DNA from: Selenomonadaceae bacterium
Lineage (GTDB): Bacteria > Bacillota > Negativicutes > Selenomonadales > Selenomonadaceae
Reading direction: 5' to 3'
Assembly: GCA_017477125.1 (NCBI GenBank)
Contig: JAFUXN010000042.1
Coordinates: forward strand, 1-53,713
Length of the DNA: 53,713 bases
Below, in pieces: positions 48,915 to 53,713 of the stretch; position 1 is the first letter of the stretch; each line of letters opens with the position of its first letter. The notes beneath the pieces were generated by a model. The model saw nothing but the letters and a program-made list of their open reading frames with translations, ran no database searches and had not been told where the DNA came from. Made by a program: the position numbers and the translations under genes.

Positions 48915-49562
48915 TCAGATTGGCATTGCGGGGTTGCCGAACACCTTCTGACCCTTCCTCACATGCTTGAACACAACACTTTTGACGCCAACGTACACCT
49001 CATCATCAACTTTACCATGAGGCAATACGAGAGCGCCCGTTCCGAAATAAACTTCATTGCCGACCCTGCCGAAGCCGGCAACGCCGCTGCCGCCCATGAA
49101 ACTGCAATAATCTCCGACGACGCCATCATGCCCAATGCCGCTGCCGCAATTAAACGTATTGAATTTGCCGATGACGACATGATCATTCAGGCTGACGTGA
49201 GGAGTTAAGACATTGCCCACGCCCATCTTCACAGTGCCATGGATTATCGCGGACTTATGAATCAGATTTGGGAAGAGCGCCTCACCCCCCCCCCATCTGC
49301 GATGAGCGAGTTCGATCAGTTTCTTCTTGACGGAGGGATCGGCGATCGCCAACACGAAGACATCATCGTCGACGGCATCATAAGTGTTGATGTCGCCGAG
49401 CACGGGAGCCGACAATTTTTCATACTCCTCCGGCGCCAACTTGACGTCGCCGTCCAAAAAGCCTTTGATGTTCCATTCATCGCCGTAACCGATCGAATCT
49501 TGTGCGTGCCAGTAAACTTCTCGAGCGAAGCCGCCGACCCCGATTATGATCAAATGTTTCAT
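48915..49562 (-). CDS. NeuD-like sugar O/N-acyltransferase (left-handed beta-helix)
   Basis: 215 aa. An N-terminal Rossmann-like PglD domain (KHLIIIGVGGFAREVYWHA, then VLAIADPSVKKKLIE) and C-terminal hexapeptide repeats (SAIIHGTVKMGVGNVLTPHVSL, FNCGSGIGHDGVVGDYCSF with catalytic His, KVDDEVYVGVKSVVF). Trimeric acetyltransferases of this type acetylate amino sugars or sialic-acid-like sugars. A G10 run (49285-49294) encodes WGGGE near residue 92; a slip there would remove the whole beta-helix. First gene of the cassette. Confidence 0.9.
   Translation of the reverse strand: MKHLIIIGVGGFAREVYWHAQDSIGYGDEWNIKGFLDGDVKLAPEEYEKLSAPVLGDINTYDAVDDDVFVLAIADPSVKKKLIELAHRRWGGGEALFPNLIHKSAIIHGTVKMGVGNVLTPHVSLNDHVVIGKFNTFNCGSGIGHDGVVGDYCSFMGGSGVAGFGRVGNEVYFGTGALVLPHGKVDDEVYVGVKSVVFKHVRKGQKVFGNPAMPI
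49285..49294 (-). repeat. G10 tract in the NeuD-like gene, putative phase-variation site
   Basis: Ten G on the coding strand within the first half of the gene, in frame in this sequence (ON). A gain or loss of one base would end translation before the catalytic domain. Confidence 0.82.
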
Positions 49563-49615
49563 TGGATTTAATTCACCTCATTTTATTATTGCCGAAAGAG
49601 CGTCATGATCAATGA

Positions 49616-51283
49616 TCATTCGGCGCGCGACGAAACGATGTGCGGACGAGATCGTTCGATCGATTCCTCCGCATCGCGCCCAACCAGTATGTCAGCCTCA
49701 AACATGCGCCCCCACGGAAATATCACTTTCATGTATTCCGAGCCCGCGAACGGCGGCAGATTCTGCTCAACAAATCGCTCCAATAACCGCGTCGTCCGAT
49801 CACTCACCGCGTCCCGCTTGTCGCCCAACTTGCCATAGTACCCGTCGCCGCGCAACCACGTCAGCTGCCGCGCCATGATGTTCCGCACGTTCGCTTGGTA
49901 CGCCCAATCGTCCAGGTACCTCGTCACCAGCAGATCATCTATCGCTCCGTCCGGCATCATCTTGCTCAACATCGCCGTCGATAACACAAACCCCGTCGTG
50001 TTCGTCGCCGTGTTCCAACCGCCGTACGCTTGCAGTTTGAACAGCAGATTTCGATTGCGCATCTCCTCCATCAGCGCATTGTCCGCGCCGTTTGAAAATG
50101 CTATGTCCGCCACCGCGACCTTGTAGCCCTTGCTGACGTAATCATTCACCGTATCAACAAAGTAATTCGTTCCCTCGCGAGCCTTGCCGTCGTTCAATAC
50201 AGCATTCATCGCCTCCGCCGTCTTGCCGTTCGGGTTCGTGCTCACCGCCAACACAAAATCCGCTCGCTCCGCCCGAGGCACCTTCACGCCTCCCGCCGCC
50301 GCGATCGCTTCATCTATCGAGTCCTCAATCGGAACGTCCGAATACGCCGGGATCGTCTGTCCGCCCTTGCCCCAATTGTATTTGACATAGACCAGCGGCA
50401 CATTGTTGACCCGCTCGTTGATCGCACGCGTCAACATCAACATCCCGATCTCGTCAATGCCCGACGTCGATTGGAACGTCTCCTTGCCCAAGCCCGAGCC
50501 GTACTTCGTCAGATATCGGCTCTCCAAATGCGTTTGACAGTATGGCGCATTGTCGTCGCGCCCCAACAATAAATATCGGAACGTCTTCTTCTTCGCCAGA
50601 TCGATCAGATGTTTGTTCGCATCGAAATTCTTCTTCCGACGCTCCATCCAATCACTCAACACCGTCCGCGGGATCAGCTTCTCAAGAAATGCAATCTCCT
50701 TCTTCTCTCGACGGTTGAGCCCCTCGAGCTCCTGCTTGTCGATCAATGCCGTGTATCGAAAGATGTCGGCGCCGTACGAACGATAATACTCCGGCTCCTC
50801 ATGTCCCGATGCGGCTCCCGAGCGCGGCGTCCTCATTATCGAACTGAATACGTAAAGCGGCAACTTCTTGTGATCCTTGTGAAATTCAAAGAACCGTTCC
50901 GCTCGAGCAGTCAGTTCAGCCTCATCGAGCTCATGCTTGCGACTGCCCACCAGACTGCCGTAGATCATAGAATCCGACGCGATCACCGCCGCACGTAAAT
51001 TTTTGAGATCGGCATTCTCCTCAAGCCACTGCCATAATCCGTCGGGATTGCCCGGGAAATCTCGATTGCCCAACAGTTCATCGGGCGGCACCACCATTTC
51101 ATAGCCGAGCTTTTCCGCCACCGCCACCGTCTGTTTCAATGAGATCGGTCGATTGTCAATCGGTATGTAAATGATCTTGCCCGGGTCGGCGTCGTATTTC
51201 TTTTTCGCCTCCGTCGAGCACGCCATCAACATCATCACGCACATCAGCGCGCATATTATCCTCAACGCTTTTATTTCAATCAC
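49616..51283 (-). CDS. DUF4127 family lipoprotein
   Basis: 555 aa from GTG 51283, inside the end of the permease gene. Lipoprotein signal with lipobox LMACS. The mature protein begins IIYIPIDNRPISLKQTV, the DUF4127 hallmark, with PPDELLGNRDFPGN, SDSMIYGSLVGSRKH, RYLLLGRDDNAPY, DEIGMLMLTRA and ADIAFSNGADNAL. The family occurs in Firmicutes; its biochemical role is unknown, though the conserved acidic and His residues suggest an enzyme, possibly on envelope glycans. The start is uncertain because the GAGGAG sits directly against the GTG. Confidence 0.88.
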   Translation of the reverse strand: MIEIKALRIICALMCVMMLMACSTEAKKKYDADPGKIIYIPIDNRPISLKQTVAVAEKLGYEMVVPPDELLGNRDFPGNPDGLWQWLEENADLKNLRAAVIASDSMIYGSLVGSRKHELDEAELTARAERFFEFHKDHKKLPLYVFSSIMRTPRSGAASGHEEPEYYRSYGADIFRYTALIDKQELEGLNRREKKEIAFLEKLIPRTVLSDWMERRKKNFDANKHLIDLAKKKTFRYLLLGRDDNAPYCQTHLESRYLTKYGSGLGKETFQSTSGIDEIGMLMLTRAINERVNNVPLVYVKYNWGKGGQTIPAYSDVPIEDSIDEAIAAAGGVKVPRAERADFVLAVSTNPNGKTAEAMNAVLNDGKAREGTNYFVDTVNDYVSKGYKVAVADIAFSNGADNALMEEMRNRNLLFKLQAYGGWNTATNTTGFVLSTAMLSKMMPDGAIDDLLVTRYLDDWAYQANVRNIMARQLTWLRGDGYYGKLGDKRDAVSDRTTRLLERFVEQNLPPFAGSEYMKVIFPWGRMFEADILVGRDAEESIERSRPHIVSSRAE

Positions 51284-52610
51284 TCCTCGTTTGAGATTGT
51301 CGATATCGGAAGCCCGCGCAGATGATCAAAATCCAGATCGGCAACACGATTACCGCCAACCTCATCTCGTCGAGCGTCGCCATCATCGCCACCACTCCGA
51401 TCATAAACGCCATGCACAGGTAGTTGGTGAACGGGTATGCGATCGAATGAAAGCGCGTCGGGTGCCCCGTCCGCTCGCAATGCCGTTTGAATTTCAAATG
51501 CGTCACCACGATGATGAACCAGCTGATCACCACCGCGCACGTCACCACCGACAGCAGATACATAAAAATTTGACCGGGGAAGAAGTAATTGAGCGCCACC
51601 ACCAACAGCGTGATGCCCGACGAGACCAAGATACCGTTGACAGGCACCTTCCGCGCGGAGAGTTTCGACAGGAAAGCGGGCGCGCCGCTCGTCTCGGCGA
51701 GGCTGAACAGCATGCGCGAGTTCGAGTAGATCGCCGAGTTGTAGACGCTCACCGCCGCCGTCAACACCACGAAGTTGAGGATATGAGCCGCCGCAGGGAT
51801 TCCCACGTTGTCAAAGATCTGAACGAACGGGCTCGCCTCCATGCCAACTTGGTTCCACGGCCATAACGCCATCAGCACCAGCATCGTGCCGACGTAGAAG
51901 ATCAGTATTCGATAGATGACCTGATTGATCGCGCGCGGGATCGACTTCTCGGGATTCTCCGCCTCGCCCGCCGTGATCCCTATCAGCTCGATGCCGCCGA
52001 ACGAGAACAGCACCGGGACGATCGCCACCACCATGCCCCACACTCCGTTGGGGAAGAAGCCGCCGTTGCTCCAAAGGTTGCTGAGATTGTCGGGGAAGGG
52101 GCGAACGTCGGTGAACAGCAGCGCCGCGCCCAATACGATCATGCTCACGATCGCCGACACTTTGATCAGCGACATCCAAAATTCGATCTCGCCGTACATA
52201 TTGACGTTGATCAGATTGATCGCGGTGATCACCAGCAAACACACGAGCGCCGCCACCCAATGAGGAAGGTCGGGCAGCCACCAGCTGACGTAGATCGATA
52301 CGGCGGTGAGCTCCGCCATCGACACGATGATATACAGGAACCAATAGTTCCAACCGGCGATGAAGCCCGCCAGCGGTCCCCAATACTTCGACGCGTAATG
52401 ACTGAACGATCCTGCAACGGGCTCGTCGACGCTCATCTCGCCGAGCATCCTCATGATGAAGAAGATGATTATACCGCCGATCAGATAACTGAGAATGACG
52501 GCAGGTCCCGCCATTGCGATCGTCGATGCCGAGCCGTAGAACAGTCCCGTCCCGATCGCGCCGCCCAACGCTATCATCTGCAGATGTCGATTCTTGAGCC
52601 CGCGATGCAT
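51276..52610 (-). CDS. APC-family amino-acid permease
   Basis: 444 aa with 12 membrane helices. The N-terminal signature GLKNRHLQMIALGGAIGTGLFYGS and the following IMRMLGEMSVDEPVAGSFSHYA are those of the AAT (GabP/AnsP/CycA/AroP) subfamily of amino acid:proton symporters. FSFGGIELIGITAGEAENPEKSIPRA lies in the conserved cytoplasmic loop. The exact amino acid cannot be read. AAGGA precedes the ATG. Downstream of smpB by 21 nt, overlapping the DUF4127 gene. Confidence 0.93.
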   Translation of the reverse strand: MHRGLKNRHLQMIALGGAIGTGLFYGSASTIAMAGPAVILSYLIGGIIIFFIMRMLGEMSVDEPVAGSFSHYASKYWGPLAGFIAGWNYWFLYIIVSMAELTAVSIYVSWWLPDLPHWVAALVCLLVITAINLINVNMYGEIEFWMSLIKVSAIVSMIVLGAALLFTDVRPFPDNLSNLWSNGGFFPNGVWGMVVAIVPVLFSFGGIELIGITAGEAENPEKSIPRAINQVIYRILIFYVGTMLVLMALWPWNQVGMEASPFVQIFDNVGIPAAAHILNFVVLTAAVSVYNSAIYSNSRMLFSLAETSGAPAFLSKLSARKVPVNGILVSSGITLLVVALNYFFPGQIFMYLLSVVTCAVVISWFIIVVTHLKFKRHCERTGHPTRFHSIAYPFTNYLCMAFMIGVVAMMATLDEMRLAVIVLPIWILIICAGFRYRQSQTRSD

Positions 52611-52631
52611 TTTATCCTTGTCTATGATCGT

Positions 52632-53105
52632 TCACTCCCCCTTGGGTTTCATCGCCCGCTCGATGTCTCGACGCGCCGCCTTCGCTTTCAAGTCCTCGCG
52701 CTTGTCGTAAGTGTGTTTGCCGCTCGCCAACGCCAGCTCGACTTTCGCCAGCCCGCGCTTGAAATATATTTTGAGCGGCACCAACGTAAAGCCCTTCTCG
52801 CGCGTCTTGCTGAAGAGCTTGACGATCTCCCGCTTGTGCATCAACAATTTCCTCGGACGCAACGGATCATGGTTGAAGATGTTCCCATGATCGTAAGGGC
52901 TGATGTGCAGGTGCTGAACAAATATCTCGCCGTTCTTCACCTCGGCATAACTGTCTTTGAGATTTGCACGACCCGCGCGAAGAGACTTGACCTCGGTGCC
53001 CTTGAGCTCGATGCCCGCCTCAAACGTCTCGTGTATAAAATAATCGTGTCGCGCCTTCCGATTCTCGCAAGCGATCTTCTGACCGCCCGCCGTCTTCTTC
53101 GCCAT
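52632..53105 (-). CDS. smpB: SsrA-binding protein SmpB
   Basis: 157 aa, normal length. ATG 53105, with CGGAGTG upstream. Conserved SmpB blocks: [41 protein letters not shown], the LHISPY and [12 protein letters not shown] region, [12 protein letters not shown], and a basic tail ([25 protein letters not shown]). Works with tmRNA in ribosome rescue. No tmRNA gene is recognisable next to it in this window. Confidence 0.96.
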   Translation of the reverse strand: MAKKTAGGQKIACENRKARHDYFIHETFEAGIELKGTEVKSLRAGRANLKDSYAEVKNGEIFVQHLHISPYDHGNIFNHDPLRPRKLLMHKREIVKLFSKTREKGFTLVPLKIYFKRGLAKVELALASGKHTYDKREDLKAKAARRDIERAMKPKGE

Positions 53106-53301
53106 CTGATCACTCCGTTCAATACAAAATCCCAAAGAATATATCACGAATCCCGCCGTTTGTCTATCACGACGAAAATTTTTCGCGCCGCAATCGATCG
53201 CCGACGCTTTTTAATGGAAATTTAACCTTAGCCTTTGACGCGTCTAATCATCGTGTTGTACACTTATAAAGAAATAATTAATGCAAAGGAGTTGTTGCCA
53301 C

Positions 53302-53713
53302 ATGAAATTTTCAAAGAAGCTCACAGCATTCATAACGGGTACATTTTTGGCGCTGACCACCTTCGCCTCAACCGTGCTCGCCGCTCCGGAGAACGGTGAT
53401 ATCGATTGGGAGAAGGGCGTGGTGCGCGCCACGGGCACCGGCATCAGCACAAAGGGCAATGTCGGGCAAGCCAGAGCCCTCGCTCGTCGAGCGGCGATCG
53501 TCGATGCTCAACGTAATCTCGCCGAGCAAGTCGCGGGAGTTCAGGTCACCGCCGAGACTTCCATGCGCGATCTCGAAATCGAGTATGATATCGTCAAGAC
53601 GAGAGTCGCGGCGATCATCAAGGGCATGCAGATGGTCGGCGAACCCAAATGGTATGAGGATGGCACTTGCGAAGTCACGCTCGAGATGCCGCTGTTCGGC
53701 AGCGTGAACTCCG
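53302..53713 (+). CDS. Secreted LPP20-like protein, 3' end beyond the window
   Basis: AAAGGAG lies 10 nt before the ATG and the frame is open to the end of the window (137 codons). A signal peptide (KFSKKLTAFITGTFLALTT, cleavage near VLAAPE) precedes a domain with ATGTGISTKGNVGQARALARRAAIVDAQRNLAEQVAGVQV, the pattern of LPP20/FlgP-type envelope proteins. Divergent from smpB with a 196-bp gap; a TTGACG (53235-53240) is present, but I find no good -10 at the right distance. Confidence 0.85.
   Translation, partial: MKFSKKLTAFITGTFLALTTFASTVLAAPENGDIDWEKGVVRATGTGISTKGNVGQARALARRAAIVDAQRNLAEQVAGVQVTAETSMRDLEIEYDIVKTRVAAIIKGMQMVGEPKWYEDGTCEVTLEMPLFGSVNS

Larger units (their letters stand above)
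460..51659. repeat. Dispersed 10-bp palindrome TCCGCGCGGA, 15 copies
   Basis: Perfect copies start at 460, 2064, 8193, 9849, 10752, 12359, 19112, 20974, 30239, 31099, 35021, 36928, 45553, 47806 and 51650. A random 10-mer would be expected about 0.05 times in this length. Copies lie in all reading-frame phases (reading as SAR, IRA or FRA) and in genes on both strands, so protein constraint does not explain them. It resembles highly iterated palindromes such as cyanobacterial HIP1. Confidence 0.85.

Noticed and set aside
53106-53301. tmRNA gene next to smpB
   Set aside because: The 196-bp divergent gap is too short and shows no tRNA-Ala-like ends or tag reading frame.

Overview
The window comes from a diderm (outer-membrane) Firmicute, most probably a member of the Negativicutes/Selenomonadales. 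LPS genes (kdsC, two separate heptose genes of the rfaE type, a GT9 heptosyltransferase, an LptD-like protein) and a TolC protein sit beside typical Firmicute regulators: GHKL/LytTR, an RsbW/STAS/SpoIIE partner switch and a Crh-like HPr. The genus is not fixed by the sequence. Coding strands are GC-rich, and TTG and GTG starts are frequent.

Layout. (1) 1-6033, minus strand: two GHKL-type sensor paralogues, a secreted peptidoglycan-binding/3D-domain protein, a HAD hydrolase and two tandem GT-C-like membrane proteins, one broken at its 5' end and one running off the edge. (2) 6202-24150, plus strand: one compact RiPP locus. It holds three secreted paralogues interleaved with a STAS protein and an RsbW-like kinase, three double-glycine precursor peptides (the third only 49 aa), a SPASM radical SAM enzyme, two membrane-fusion proteins, the two NHLM ABC transporters (one with a C39 peptidase), an HExxH protein, a TolC channel, a UPF0489 (peptide-arginase family) enzyme, a SpoIIE-type phosphatase and a LytTR response regulator. 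(3) 24247-25508: about 15 hairpins in a 174-bp tandem array. (4) 25513-29177, minus: a fused and permuted CobT-type enzyme, kdsC and fba. (5) 29349-31544, plus: a small membrane protein, a GH3 hexosaminidase and a nitrilase-family amidase, followed by a second hairpin array (31562-32117). (6) 32135-39740, minus: an envelope/LPS operon. (7) 39956-43186, plus: a Crh-like HPr and a GT2-DegT fusion. (8) 43296-49562, minus: an eight-gene surface-glycan cassette (ACP, KAS III, SDR, aminotransferase, GNAT, WbqC, ATP-grasp, NeuD-like) in which three genes carry G10-G11 tracts. (9) 49616-53713: a DUF4127 lipoprotein, an amino-acid permease, smpB, and the start of a secreted LPP20-like protein.

The most interesting system is the RiPP locus. 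Its three precursors have unrelated cores, but all end in Arg-x-Trp and contain no cysteine. The locus encodes a UPF0489 enzyme, whose characterised relatives convert Arg to ornithine in RiPP cores, together with a SPASM radical SAM enzyme. A plausible product is an ornithine-containing, possibly crosslinked peptide, cleaved at Gly-Gly by the C39 transporter and exported through a TolC channel. The locus is framed by a partner-switching module without a sigma-factor gene, and by a GHKL pair in which one protein keeps the phospho-acceptor His and the other keeps the ATPase domain.

Other notable signals are the two hairpin arrays with the same 79/95-bp geometry, 15 copies of the palindrome TCCGCGCGGA, and the probably phase-variable glycan cassette.
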